From positions 29,424-93,423 of the forward strand of contig NZ_LOHS01000164.1 of the NCBI RefSeq assembly GCF_001642995.1: 64,000 nt of DNA. Reading direction: 5' to 3'. The position numbers and the translations under genes were made by a program. This stretch comes from Streptomyces jeddahensis. GTDB taxonomy: Bacteria; Actinomycetota; Actinomycetes; Streptomycetales; Streptomycetaceae. The notes beneath the pieces are model-generated. The model was not told where the DNA came from. It did not search any database and saw only the letters and a list, made by a program, of their open reading frames with translations. Below are positions 15,521 to 24,174 of the stretch, piece after piece; position 1 is the first letter of the stretch, and every line of letters starts with the position of its first letter.

Positions 15521-17302
15521 TCAGGATGGGGTGACCGCCAGGACGCGGCCCAGCGCGCTGCCGGGATGGGCGGTGAGTTCATCCCACGTGCCTTCCTCCG
15601 TGATGCGGCCGGCTTCGAGCACGGCGATGCGGTCAGCGCGGCGGATGGTGGCGGGGCGGTGGGCGATGACGATCGTGGTGCGGCCTTCCTTGCCGAGTGC
15701 GGTGGCGAGTTGGGCGTCACTGGCGTTGTCCAGGTGGGCGGTGGTCTCGTCGAGCACGAGGACTCTCGGTTCGGCCAGCAGCGCGCGGGCGAGCGCGATC
15801 CGGGCGCGCTGGCCGCCGGAGAGCGTGGAGCCGCGCTCGCCGACGAGGGTGTCCAGGGGGGCGATCCGGTCGACGCCGCACAGCCGGGCCGTTTCGGCGA
15901 GGAGGTCTTCGTCCGCCTCGGGTGCTGTGAGCCGCAGGTTGTCGGCGAGGGTGCCGTGGAAGAGGGGGGTGTCCTGGCCCACCACGGCGACGGCACGCCG
16001 GAGTTCGGCATCGTTCACGTCACGCACGTCGACGGGATCGCCGTCGCCGGGTATCAGCTGGACGGCTCCCTCGGACGGATCCCAGAAGCGGGCCAGCAGG
16101 TGCGCGCAGGTCGACTTGCCGGCCCCCGAGACACCGACCAGGGCGAGGGTCTGCCCTGCGCGGGCCGTCAGCTCGAGTCCGTCCAGCACGGGTTGGCCGC
16201 CGTAGTCGAATCGCACCTGGTGCAGGCGGACGCCCAGCGGACCGGAGGGGAGCCGGCGGGGTGAGGCGGGCGGCGGGGCGAGAGCGGGGGCCTTCACGGC
16301 TGCGTCCACCCGGGCAGCGGCAGCGCGCAGTCCCACAGCCTGGCTCAGTGCCCTGGCCGACTCGGCGACGGGACCCAGCACGGACAGTGCCAGCGCCATC
16401 GCCGCCGGGGCCCATGCGCCGTGCAGCCGCCCGGAGGTCACGGACTGCGCGGCGGCGGCCACCACGCCGAGGACCGCGAGCACGATGAGGAGGTCGCGGA
16501 CTGCGGCGGCCATGGCCTCCCAGGTGGCCTCGGCACGCTGGGCCTCCCCCACCCGCCGGCCCTGCTCGGCGAGACGGGTCCGCCGCTCGGCCAGCCCACC
16601 GAAGGCGAGCAGCTCGCGCAGCCCGTCGACCGTCTCCACGGTGTCGGCGGACAGCTTCGCGGCGGCTGCCCGGGTGCGGGCCCCACGCGCCGCGCGTCCG
16701 CGCGCGTTGGCGAAGGGCGCCACGGCGAGCAGCGCGGCGACGGGCAGCACCGCCACCAGCAGCCAGGGCTCCACCGTGGCCAGAACAGTGGCCCCGCCGG
16801 TGAACACCACCCCGGATGCGAGGAGTTGGGCGGTGGTGTGGGCGTAGAAGAACTCCAGTGCTTCGACGTCGGCCATGGCGGTGGCGGCGAGGTCCCCGCT
16901 GCGCCGGCCGGCGACGCGGGCGGGCGCGCTGCGGGCAAGCCCGTCGAAGACGCGCACGCGCAGTTCGGCCAGCACCCGGTAGGCCAGGTCGTGCGAGAGG
17001 TCCATCTCGCGCCAGGTCATCAGGGCGCGTACGAGGACGAGGAGGATGAGCGCGGTGACCGTACCGGCCGAGGGGGCGCGATCCTCGATGACGGCGGTTC
17101 CGACGGTGTGCGCGGCCAGCGTCAGCAACGTGACCAGTGAACCCTGTTCGATCAGCGCGGCGGCGCAGGTACGGGCCATCATGGCGCGGTGCCCGGCGAG
17201 GGCGGGGAGCAGGGCGCGCAGTGAGCCGCGCGCTGGCACGTCGGCGGGACCGCGCTCGGTGGTACCGCAGTCTGTGGTGCCGCAGTCTGTGGTGCTGCTC
17301 AT
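15521..17302 (-). CDS. ABC exporter subunit (membrane-NBD fusion), CydC-like
   Basis: 593 residues: six-helix membrane domain to about residue 320, then a nucleotide-binding domain with Walker A GVSGAGKST, signature LSGGQRARIALARAL, Walker B RVLVLDETTAHLD and H-loop IVIAHRPAT. It resembles the CydC half of CydDC-type heterodimeric exporters. ATG overlaps the stop of the partner gene (ATGA). The extreme N-terminus contains a 12-bp tandem repeat encoding TDCGTTDCGT. Last gene of the RiPP operon; inferred to export the modified peptide with its partner. There are no cytochrome bd genes nearby, which argues against a respiratory role. Confidence 0.88.
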   Translation of the reverse strand: MSSTTDCGTTDCGTTERGPADVPARGSLRALLPALAGHRAMMARTCAAALIEQGSLVTLLTLAAHTVGTAVIEDRAPSAGTVTALILLVLVRALMTWREMDLSHDLAYRVLAELRVRVFDGLARSAPARVAGRRSGDLAATAMADVEALEFFYAHTTAQLLASGVVFTGGATVLATVEPWLLVAVLPVAALLAVAPFANARGRAARGARTRAAAAKLSADTVETVDGLRELLAFGGLAERRTRLAEQGRRVGEAQRAEATWEAMAAAVRDLLIVLAVLGVVAAAAQSVTSGRLHGAWAPAAMALALSVLGPVAESARALSQAVGLRAAAARVDAAVKAPALAPPPASPRRLPSGPLGVRLHQVRFDYGGQPVLDGLELTARAGQTLALVGVSGAGKSTCAHLLARFWDPSEGAVQLIPGDGDPVDVRDVNDAELRRAVAVVGQDTPLFHGTLADNLRLTAPEADEDLLAETARLCGVDRIAPLDTLVGERGSTLSGGQRARIALARALLAEPRVLVLDETTAHLDNASDAQLATALGKEGRTTIVIAHRPATIRRADRIAVLEAGRITEEGTWDELTAHPGSALGRVLAVTPS

Positions 17303-19038
17303 GCGACGAGCCCTCCTTCGTACGTGCGGCCCGACTTGGCGAGCTCCGCGTAGACGCCCCCGGCTTCGACGAGGGTGGTGTGCTCGCCGACGGCGTCCAC
17401 CCGTCCGTCGTCCAGCACCACGATGCGGTCGGCGTGCCGGACGGCGGCGAGCCGGTGGGCGACCACCAGGATGGTCCGGCCGCCCGCGGCGGCGAGCAGT
17501 GCACGGACGATGTCCGCCTCGCGGCGTTCGTCGACCGCGCTGGTGGCTTCGTCGAGGACGAGGACCGGCGCGTCGGCCAGCAGGGCCCGGGCGAGGGCGA
17601 GCCGCTGCCGCTGGCCGCCGGACAGGGTGGCGCCCCGCTCGCCGAGGACGGTGGCGTAGCCATCGGGAAGGGCTGCGATCTCGTCGTGGATGCCGGCGGT
17701 TCGTGCCGCGCGCATCAGCTCGTCGTCCGTCGCGTCCGGCCGGGCCAGGCGCAGGTTGTCGGCGATCGTGGCGTGGAAGAGATACGTCTCCTGGGAGACG
17801 ACGGCGATGCCCTGCCGCAGCGAGTCGAGCGCGTACGCGCTCACGTCACGGCCGTCGAGGGTGATCCGGCCGCCCTGCGGGTCGTGGTGGCGCAGGAGCA
17901 GCGCCAGGAGCGTGGACTTGCCGGCGCCCGACGGGCCGACGATCGCGGTCGTACGTCCCGCCTCGGCGGTGAAGGTGACACCGTGGAGCGTCGGCGTCTC
18001 GGCACCGTCGTAGGTGAACTCGACGTCCTCGAAACGCAGTTCGGGCGGGCCTGTCCAGTGCGCCGGTGCCGTTCCCTCGTCGGGTACGGCGGGCTCGGCG
18101 GTACGCAGCGCCGCCAGTCCGTCCGCGGCCGACACGCCCAGGTACCCGGCATGCCACTCGCGGGACAGGTCACGGACCGGCCGGAAGCACTCGGAGGCCA
18201 GCAGCAGCACCAGGTAGGTGCCGGTCGCCGCGGTGGATCCGGTGACGGCCGACCAGCAGGCCAGGAGCGCGGCGGCCGCGGTGCCGCCCTGGATGGCCAG
18301 GTCCGTGATGCCGGTGTCGACGAGGGACACGCGCAGCTTGGCGACGGTCGCCCGGTGCAGCGCCGCCGACCGCTTCTCCAGCCGCTCCCGGGTGCGCCCG
18401 ACGGCGCCCGCGGCCCGCAGAGCGGACATGCCCTGCAGTGCCTCCAGATAGTCGGCACCCAGCCCCTCGTACGTGTCCCAGTGCTCTTTGCCGCGCTTGG
18501 CCAGCAGCCGGTCCCAGGCACGCGGCCCGAGCAGGGCGAGCAGCAGGGCGGGGACGAGGCCGAGGAGGGCGGCCGGTTCGACGGCGGCCAGGGCGGCCAG
18601 TAGCAGGGGCGGCACGGTGAGGGTGATCAGGAGCTGGGGCAGGTAGCGGGAGACGTAGGCATCGACGCCCTCGACGCCGTCGACGAGGGTGGTGCGGACT
18701 GCCCCGGCGCGCGCGGTGGTCAGGTGCGCGGGTCCCAGCCGTCCGAGGTGGGCGAGGAGTTCGTCCCGCAGGGCCACCCTGACCCTGGCCCCGGCGCGGG
18801 TGGCGGTGCGCCGCTGCCAGTTGGCGAGCCCGGCCCGTGCGGCGACGACACCGAGCACCGCGCCGAGGAGCAGCGGGAGCCGGTCCGTGCGGCCCCGGGC
18901 GACGTCGGCGAGCGCGACGGCCAGCAGAACGGCCTGCGCGAGGTGGGTGAGGGTGACGGCCGCCTGCAGGAGGGTGGCCGCGAGCAGGGGGCACTGTGCG
19001 TGCCGTGCGGCGCGGCGCAGCTCGGGGTGGACGATCAC
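17299..19038 (-). CDS. ABC exporter subunit (membrane-NBD fusion), CydD-like
   Basis: 579 residues from GTG 19038, which overlaps the TGA of the dehydrogenase gene. Six-helix membrane domain (LLQAAVTLTHLAQAVLLAVA, LPQLLITLTVPPLLLAAL) and an NBD with Walker A GPSGAGKST, VVSQETYLFHATIADNL, signature LSGGQRQRLALARAL, Walker B VLVLDEATSAVDE and H-loop VVAHRLAA. Both this and the next gene keep catalytic-looking sites. Pairs with the downstream subunit as a heterodimer; position in a RiPP operon suggests peptide export. Confidence 0.88.
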   Translation of the reverse strand: MIVHPELRRAARHAQCPLLAATLLQAAVTLTHLAQAVLLAVALADVARGRTDRLPLLLGAVLGVVAARAGLANWQRRTATRAGARVRVALRDELLAHLGRLGPAHLTTARAGAVRTTLVDGVEGVDAYVSRYLPQLLITLTVPPLLLAALAAVEPAALLGLVPALLLALLGPRAWDRLLAKRGKEHWDTYEGLGADYLEALQGMSALRAAGAVGRTRERLEKRSAALHRATVAKLRVSLVDTGITDLAIQGGTAAAALLACWSAVTGSTAATGTYLVLLLASECFRPVRDLSREWHAGYLGVSAADGLAALRTAEPAVPDEGTAPAHWTGPPELRFEDVEFTYDGAETPTLHGVTFTAEAGRTTAIVGPSGAGKSTLLALLLRHHDPQGGRITLDGRDVSAYALDSLRQGIAVVSQETYLFHATIADNLRLARPDATDDELMRAARTAGIHDEIAALPDGYATVLGERGATLSGGQRQRLALARALLADAPVLVLDEATSAVDERREADIVRALLAAAGGRTILVVAHRLAAVRHADRIVVLDDGRVDAVGEHTTLVEAGGVYAELAKSGRTYEGGLVA

Positions 19039-20222
19039 GAGGTCTTCCCCTCGTCGGAGTGGGTGGTGCCGAGGGCCAGGCCGTGGACGATCCAGTCCCG
19101 GCCGGGTGGGGCGCCGAGCGCGGCGCCCAGGTCCGCCTGCTGCCAGGAGCCGACGGGGCGGGCCGCGAGCCCGTGTCGTACGGCGGCCACGTGTGCGAGG
19201 TGGGCGGCGAAGCCGGCCCGTAGGTGTATCCGGCGGATCCGCTGGGCGTCGGCGTCCGACGGGCAGCCGTAGGCGAGCAGGACGGCGCCCGCCTCCGCGA
19301 TCCACCCCTGACGTGCGGCCCATACGGCGAGCGTGGGCCGGGCCTCCCCCGCGGCGAGCCGCCGCAGTGTGCCGTCAGGGGCCGCCAACTCGACCAGTTC
19401 GGGCCGCGGTTCGCCGACGGCCGCGCACCAGGCGAGCTCACCGGCGCTCGCCTGGACGGCGGTGGCCAGCACCGCCCGTAGAACGTCTCGGGGCGGGCTG
19501 CCCCGCAGCGGTGGCGGCGCGCTGCGGCGGGCCAGCAGCTCGTGGGGCGTGGGCGCGTGCGCGGCCGAGCGCTCCTCGGGCGGGTGGGTCCCGTCGGGCG
19601 GACGCGTCCCCTCGGGCAGGGCGAAGTGCACTAGGGCCACAGGGCCGTCGGCAGGACCGTCCAGTCGAAGCACTGGCTCGCGCATGCCCAGCACACGCCC
19701 CGCCAGCCAAAGCGCCGCGACAACGTGCCCGGTGTCCAGCAACATCAGCGGCCAGGCGCGGTGGCCGTAGTGGGAGACCGTGCGCTGCGGGGTGACGGAG
19801 AGTTCGACGGTCGTCCCGGGCAGCGTGCCGTCGGGTTCCGGGCCGATGCGGTGCACACGGTGGCGCAGCGGGTCGTAGCCGTAGCGCCCGGGCGGCAGCG
19901 GGCAGCCGGGGCCCACGAGAAGCTCGGCGTCCACCGGGTGCAGCGCGCCCGCGGAGGGGGCGGGCCGCAGCCGTCCGGAGCCGTCCGAGGCCGCCAGGGA
20001 GAGACGGAGCAGAGCTTGCAGGTCCAGCTCTCCGGAGCTGGCCTCCGGGATGGGGCGCGGCGGTCCAGGCCAGTCACGGACGGCGGGCCCGGCGGGTGTG
20101 TCGGGGCCGGGCTCCTCCGGGGAGCGGGCGCGGGCGAGGGCGGTGACGAGGTCCACCGGGCCGTGCTCCTTCGACTCCACGGGGTGTGCTGCATGCGCGT
20201 GCTTCACGAGGTCAGCCCTCAC
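19035..20222 (-). CDS. SagB-like FMN-dependent dehydrogenase (nitroreductase fold)
   Basis: 395 residues. N-terminal half has the SagB/ThcOx nitroreductase signature (RLRPAPSAGALHPVDAELLV, HYGHRAWPLMLLDTGHVVAA); the C-terminal half contains a second, weaker nitroreductase-like domain (LLARRSAPPPLRG, RAGFAAHLAHVAAVRHGLAA, WIVHGLALG). In azole-forming RiPP pathways this enzyme oxidises azolines to azoles with FMN. The GTG at 20222 overlaps the YcaO stop; further in-frame starts exist, but coupling favours this one. Between the YcaO and exporter genes. Function inferred from family and context. Confidence 0.85.
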   Translation of the reverse strand: MRADLVKHAHAAHPVESKEHGPVDLVTALARARSPEEPGPDTPAGPAVRDWPGPPRPIPEASSGELDLQALLRLSLAASDGSGRLRPAPSAGALHPVDAELLVGPGCPLPPGRYGYDPLRHRVHRIGPEPDGTLPGTTVELSVTPQRTVSHYGHRAWPLMLLDTGHVVAALWLAGRVLGMREPVLRLDGPADGPVALVHFALPEGTRPPDGTHPPEERSAAHAPTPHELLARRSAPPPLRGSPPRDVLRAVLATAVQASAGELAWCAAVGEPRPELVELAAPDGTLRRLAAGEARPTLAVWAARQGWIAEAGAVLLAYGCPSDADAQRIRRIHLRAGFAAHLAHVAAVRHGLAARPVGSWQQADLGAALGAPPGRDWIVHGLALGTTHSDEGKTS

Positions 20223-21598
20223 ATGTGAGGCGGAGGAGCCAGCGTGAAGTCCTCCGGTGCGCTCGGCGCGGTCGTACGCCAGCCACGGGCGACGGCGGCC
20301 TCGGCGAGGCGCGGGCAGCCGAAGTAACCGAAGGAGGCAGGGGCGTTGGGAAGAAGTCCGGAGACGAGAACCCGGGCGACGCGCAGCGGCGTCTCGGCCA
20401 CGTCCTCGGTCGTGAGGTCGAACGTCATGATGCGGTGGCCGCCTTGGCGGAGCGCGCGTTCCAGCCGGTCCCGGCTACCGGGCTCGACCGCGTCGATGGG
20501 CACGGTCCCGTGCGCGGGCTCGGTGAACCGCCGGGCCTCGGGCGCCATCCGCTCGTCCAGCCACACCTGGACGTGCGCGCCCAGGTCCCGCACGTTCTCG
20601 AACTGTTCGCCGCACACATCCAGATAGCGGCCGTCGGCCCGGTGATCCAAGTACAGCCCGCGGGCGAGCAGCCCGGCCTCGACGGCCTGGAACACCCAGC
20701 CGCCCGGGTCGGTAAGGCCCTGGGTGAAGACCCAGGTGTGGACGGCTTCGAGGACTGCCTTGCGGGCGGCTTCGGCCGGGTCGTACTTGCAGGCGAACCC
20801 GGCGGCGTACAGGCCGAGCCGGGGATCGTGGACGAGCGCGGCCATGCAGGGGGCGAACTCCGAGGGCATCTCGACGAGATGGACGTCGAGCGCGGTTCCG
20901 GCGAGGTCGTCGGTGAGGCCGGGCACGCTGGCCGGGTCGATGCCGCGGGTCGGGCCGTCGAGGTGCCACCACAGTTCGAGCGCGTCGCGTTCGACGATTT
21001 CCAGCAAGCCGCGCTCGACGGCGTCGTCGAAGCCCTGCCCGGTGGCGATCCCCGCGTAGTTGAGGTGGTGGGTGCGCGGCAGTGACCGCAGCTCACCCTG
21101 GCGCCAGTTGAGGTGGGTGAGTGCGACGGGCGCCCAGACCTCGGCGGTCCGTCCCCCGGGCAGCCCCTCTGTGCCGCGCGTCCACAGGGACGGCGTGTCG
21201 GCCGTGAGGGGGCGGTAGGGGAACTTCTCGCGGGCGTACTGCCAGTCGGCGTAGGCCGGCAGCTCATCCGGCCCGTACAGCCGCAGGCCCTTCTCGGCCA
21301 GTTCGCCGGCCGTGGCACGCAGGGGGGCGTCGGGGTGGCCGGGCGGCGGCACGCGGTTGCCGCAGTACCGCTCGATTCCCTCCGCTATGGCGGCTGTTCG
21401 GGCGCCTTCGGGGTCGCCGAAGGTAGTGCCGAGCGACACCCGGTCGGCGGGCCACAGGCCGAGCCTGCGGGCGTCGGAGATCTCGGCGGTGAGCGCGGTG
21501 TAGCGGGGCGGCGCGCCAGCGGGGTGCTCGACGGGCTTGACCTTGCGGACGATGCCGCAGACGGGGTCGACGAGTGCTTCCAGCGGCAGCGCCGTCAT
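20219..21598 (-). CDS. YcaO-domain cyclodehydratase
   Basis: 459 residues. YcaO ATP-binding elements are visible: AAIAEGIERYCGNR, the GLLEIVERDALELWW helix and KYDPAEAARKAVLEAVH. YcaO enzymes activate a peptide backbone amide with ATP so that Ser, Thr or Cys side chains cyclise to azolines. The extreme C-terminus is proline-rich (TLAPPPHM), a weak form of the PxPxP tail found in azoline-forming members. ATG overlaps the hydrolase stop. With the leader-binding protein and SagB-like dehydrogenase it forms a standard azol(in)e synthetase set, so oxazol(in)e formation on the Ser-rich precursor is the best guess. Confidence 0.9.
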   Translation of the reverse strand: MTALPLEALVDPVCGIVRKVKPVEHPAGAPPRYTALTAEISDARRLGLWPADRVSLGTTFGDPEGARTAAIAEGIERYCGNRVPPPGHPDAPLRATAGELAEKGLRLYGPDELPAYADWQYAREKFPYRPLTADTPSLWTRGTEGLPGGRTAEVWAPVALTHLNWRQGELRSLPRTHHLNYAGIATGQGFDDAVERGLLEIVERDALELWWHLDGPTRGIDPASVPGLTDDLAGTALDVHLVEMPSEFAPCMAALVHDPRLGLYAAGFACKYDPAEAARKAVLEAVHTWVFTQGLTDPGGWVFQAVEAGLLARGLYLDHRADGRYLDVCGEQFENVRDLGAHVQVWLDERMAPEARRFTEPAHGTVPIDAVEPGSRDRLERALRQGGHRIMTFDLTTEDVAETPLRVARVLVSGLLPNAPASFGYFGCPRLAEAAVARGWRTTAPSAPEDFTLAPPPHM

Positions 21599-23076
21599 CG
21601 CAGGATCTCCTCTGCGGGATCGGTGGAGGTGGGACGGGAACGGAGCACGGGGAGCCGGAGCGCCACGCTCCCGGCCTCGACCTCGCGCCGGGAGGCGAGC
21701 ATCCGAGTGGCCGTGACCGGGTCGTCGCCGGTGTGGGGGTTGCGGGCGTGGGCCGGGAAGTGGTGCCCGGCGATCTCCAGACGGAGCCGGGTACCCGCGG
21801 GCAGTCGCCGCGCGAGCCGGCCGAGCCGTACGGTGATCTCGGCGTGCCTTCCTGGTGGTTCCTCGCGTCGGACGACGCCGACGGCAAGCCGCTCGGCCAC
21901 CCCTTCCGGCGTGAGGGCGACGAGCCGGACGGCCCAGTCGGCCGACGGCGTGTGGGCGGTGGCCCGCAGCCGCACCTCTGCGGGCCCGACCACGTCCAGC
22001 GGACGCGGCAGTGGCGGGGTGACCAGCACACAGCGGTCGGGCTGGCCGTCCGTGGGGACGGCCAAGTCCGCGGACGACACGGGGTGTTCCGGGTCGGCTG
22101 TGAAGGAGGCGCCGTGCAGCAGCCGTACGCGGGGGCCGTACGGCTCGCCCTCCGTGCCGGCGGGCACCCACAGGGGGCTGCCGCCCAGCGCGACCGCGCC
22201 TCCGTGCCCGTACCCGAGTTCCCCGGCGAGGGCGAGGCGGGCCCAGCGCACGTAGAGGTTGCCAAGGCCCACCCGGTGCGCGGGCTCGGCGTCCGGTCCG
22301 GGCTCGGCGACGAGGCCGTGTCCCCAGGGGCCCAGCAGGAGCCGTGCCGACGGACCGCCCCAGCGGTGCCACAGGGCGACGGTGTCCTCGGTGAAGTGGT
22401 CGTGGTGGCCGCCCACCGCGAGCAGGGGCATCCCGGCGTGCTCGGCCTCCGAGAGGAGCCGGCCGCGCTCGTGGTGCCGCCACAGGCCCGGCCAGGAGGG
22501 CAGGCTCCGGCCGAGCCTTGCGGGGATGCCCGTCAGCGGCAGGTGCGTGAGCAGTCCGGGGTCCGCGGCGAGGGCCTTGTCCAGTGCGCTCTCGTCGGAG
22601 TCCTGCCGGTCCCCGTGAGCCGCCCACCACCCGGCGCGCGCCAGCAGCCGTTCCACGCCCGAGGGCTCGCGCGCCGTCTCGGCGATGCCGAGCGCGGGCA
22701 CGGCGGCGATGACGGCCTCGGGCCGGGCGTCCTCGGGCGCGTCGAGCGCGAGCGCGAGGGCGCAGTGGGCGGCATAGGAGGCGCCGACGGCGACCAACCG
22801 CCCGCTGCTCCATGACTGCCCGCGGATCCAGCGGGCGGTCGCCGCCCCGTCGGCGGCCTCGTTCGCGTACGGGCGCCACTCCCCCGGCGACGCGTGCCGG
22901 CCCCGTACGTCCTGGACCAGTGCGGCGAACCCGCGGCGGGCCCAGCCGCGCGCCTCGGCGCGGTGCCGTCTCCGGTCGTAGGGCGTGCGGATGAGGACGG
23001 CCGGGAAGGGACCGTCGCCGTCCGGTAGGCGGACGTCGGTGGCGAGCCCTTCGACGGCCACGGTGAACGGCGTCAT
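21595..23076 (-). CDS. CocE/NonD-family hydrolase (X-Pro dipeptidyl-peptidase-like)
   Basis: 493 residues, no signal peptide. The alpha/beta-hydrolase part starts DVRLPDGDGPFPAVLIRTPY and has LVQDVRGRHAS, the nucleophile region VAVGASYAAHCALALA, VGGHHDHF and LLLGPWGH (acid and His regions). The C-terminal third is the jelly-roll domain of the family (LDVVGPAEVRLRATAHTPSA, LRLEIAGHHFP). ATG 23076 overlaps the stop of the leader-binding gene. In this operon it may remove the leader peptide or hydrolyse the product; neither can be read from sequence. Confidence 0.88.
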   Translation of the reverse strand: MTPFTVAVEGLATDVRLPDGDGPFPAVLIRTPYDRRRHRAEARGWARRGFAALVQDVRGRHASPGEWRPYANEAADGAATARWIRGQSWSSGRLVAVGASYAAHCALALALDAPEDARPEAVIAAVPALGIAETAREPSGVERLLARAGWWAAHGDRQDSDESALDKALAADPGLLTHLPLTGIPARLGRSLPSWPGLWRHHERGRLLSEAEHAGMPLLAVGGHHDHFTEDTVALWHRWGGPSARLLLGPWGHGLVAEPGPDAEPAHRVGLGNLYVRWARLALAGELGYGHGGAVALGGSPLWVPAGTEGEPYGPRVRLLHGASFTADPEHPVSSADLAVPTDGQPDRCVLVTPPLPRPLDVVGPAEVRLRATAHTPSADWAVRLVALTPEGVAERLAVGVVRREEPPGRHAEITVRLGRLARRLPAGTRLRLEIAGHHFPAHARNPHTGDDPVTATRMLASRREVEAGSVALRLPVLRSRPTSTDPAEEILR

Positions 23077-23915
23077 CCGGCCTGCTTCGGCATCGGGGCG
23101 ACCTCGGGGACGGGCAGCACGGGGTGCTCGGTGACGGTCAGCGTGCGCAGGTCGACACGCCGGAGCCGGCGCCGGGCGGGCAGATCGCCGATGTCGGGTG
23201 CGCCGGTGATCCACCGGCTGAGGTCGTCGGCGAGCAGGGCGGCCAGCAGCCCGGCAGCGGGAGCGGTGAACCGGACGGGCAGTCCGGACGTACGAGGCCC
23301 GCTCCAGTAGGCGGCGAGTTCGCGGTGGGCGGGTGTGGCGGCGAGCCGGCGGGCCCGGACGTGAGCCGAGGTGACGTCCCCGGGAGCGGCGGCGAGGGGC
23401 TCGACGTACGCCTGCCAGCCCTCGCGGTGGCAGCGCAGCCAGGCGATGCCGCGCTCAGGCAGCCGGTCGGCGGCGTCCCACAGCCCTTCGGGCACGGGCC
23501 CGTCGAGGCACCACACGACGGCAGCGGGGCCTCCGGCGGACAACTCGTCAGGTGACGCTGACGTGCTGCTGTGCACGGCCGTTCGGGGCTCGGCGCCCAG
23601 GCCGCGCAGGATCGCGGCCAGCGGTTCCGTCAGTACCGGGTCGCCCAGCAGCCGGATGTCCCGGCGATCGGCGGGCCATTCCGGTCGCTGTGGTCCGTCC
23701 GCCAGGTACCCGGCGTCCTCGAAGGCCCGGACGATGCGGTCGAGTTCGCCATCCGGATCACCCGCGGCCGTACCGGAGAGGCGGGAGAGCAGGGCGTCCT
23801 CGTCCGCGTCTCCCGTCCTCAGGCTGAGGAACTCCCCGTCGGCCGTACGGACGGCGAGACCTCGCTCCGGTACGGCGACGACCTCCACACCGGGTACGAG
23901 CTGGCTGTGGGACAC
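23073..23915 (-). CDS. TOMM/RiPP precursor leader-peptide-binding protein (E1-like with RRE)
   Basis: 280 residues from GTG 23915, which has AGGAGG 6 bases upstream. The N-terminal 80 residues resemble a PqqD-like RiPP recognition element (GVEVVAVPERGLAVRTADGE, FLSLRTGD, RIVRAFEDAGYL), followed by an ocin-ThiF/E1-like domain (IRLLGDPVLTEPLAAILRGLG, AYVEPLAAAPG, VRARRLAATPAHRELAAYW). These proteins bind the precursor leader and present it to the YcaO enzyme. First gene after the precursor, separated from it by a strong hairpin. Family assignment is from pattern and context rather than a single motif. Confidence 0.78.
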   Translation of the reverse strand: MSHSQLVPGVEVVAVPERGLAVRTADGEFLSLRTGDADEDALLSRLSGTAAGDPDGELDRIVRAFEDAGYLADGPQRPEWPADRRDIRLLGDPVLTEPLAAILRGLGAEPRTAVHSSTSASPDELSAGGPAAVVWCLDGPVPEGLWDAADRLPERGIAWLRCHREGWQAYVEPLAAAPGDVTSAHVRARRLAATPAHRELAAYWSGPRTSGLPVRFTAPAAGLLAALLADDLSRWITGAPDIGDLPARRRLRRVDLRTLTVTEHPVLPVPEVAPMPKQAG

Positions 23916-23947
23916 GTCGATCCTCCTGTGGGAAGGGCCTGGATGGC

Positions 23948-23981
23948 GTGGGCCCGCCCAGCAGACGGCGGGCGGGCCCAC
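23948..23981 (-). terminator. Read-through hairpin between precursor and biosynthetic genes
   Basis: Perfect 12-bp stem GTGGGCCCGCCC / GGGCGGGCCCAC with a 10-base loop, in the 89-bp gap between the precursor stop and the next gene. It would terminate most transcripts or stabilise the precursor mRNA, giving an excess of peptide over enzymes, as in many RiPP operons. Confidence 0.65.
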
Positions 23982-24004
23982 AGACGAGAGCGCTGAGCCC
24001 TCGC

Positions 24005-24118
24005 TTACTCCTCGGTGTCCTCGAAGGGGTTCTCGACGAGCGCGTTGGAGTGTGACGCCGAGTCGTGAGCCAGCTGGCCCGGGTCGGCGATCGGCGCGAA
24101 GACCTGCTCGTTGTCCAT
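24005..24118 (-). CDS. Putative RiPP precursor peptide, 37 residues
   Basis: Starts ATG with AAGGAGAG 5 bases upstream, ends TAA. N-terminal part MDNEQVFAPIADPGQLAHD would be the leader; the second part has three Ser on alternating positions (residues 20, 22 and 24: SASHSN) with a His between them, then ALVENPFEDTEE. No Cys. Position directly before the leader-binding, YcaO and dehydrogenase genes, a very good ribosome binding site and a Zur-box-like site 60 bp upstream support it as the substrate. The leader/core boundary is unknown; the acidic tail could instead be a follower. No known RiPP class recognised from the sequence. Confidence 0.78.
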   Translation of the reverse strand: MDNEQVFAPIADPGQLAHDSASHSNALVENPFEDTEE

Positions 24119-24174
24119 GAACTCTCCTTGTTCGTCAGGGAGATGCGGCGTTCGGATGAGCGCCACGCGTCACT

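Noticed and set aside
15521..19038. True CydDC for cytochrome bd assembly
   Set aside because: No cydAB nearby, and the genes are translationally coupled to RiPP biosynthetic genes; the family resemblance alone does not fix the substrate.
18170..19441. Long minus-strand frame of over 400 codons in the exporter/dehydrogenase region
   Set aside because: Pro/Arg-rich shadow in another frame of two genes with full ABC and nitroreductase motifs.
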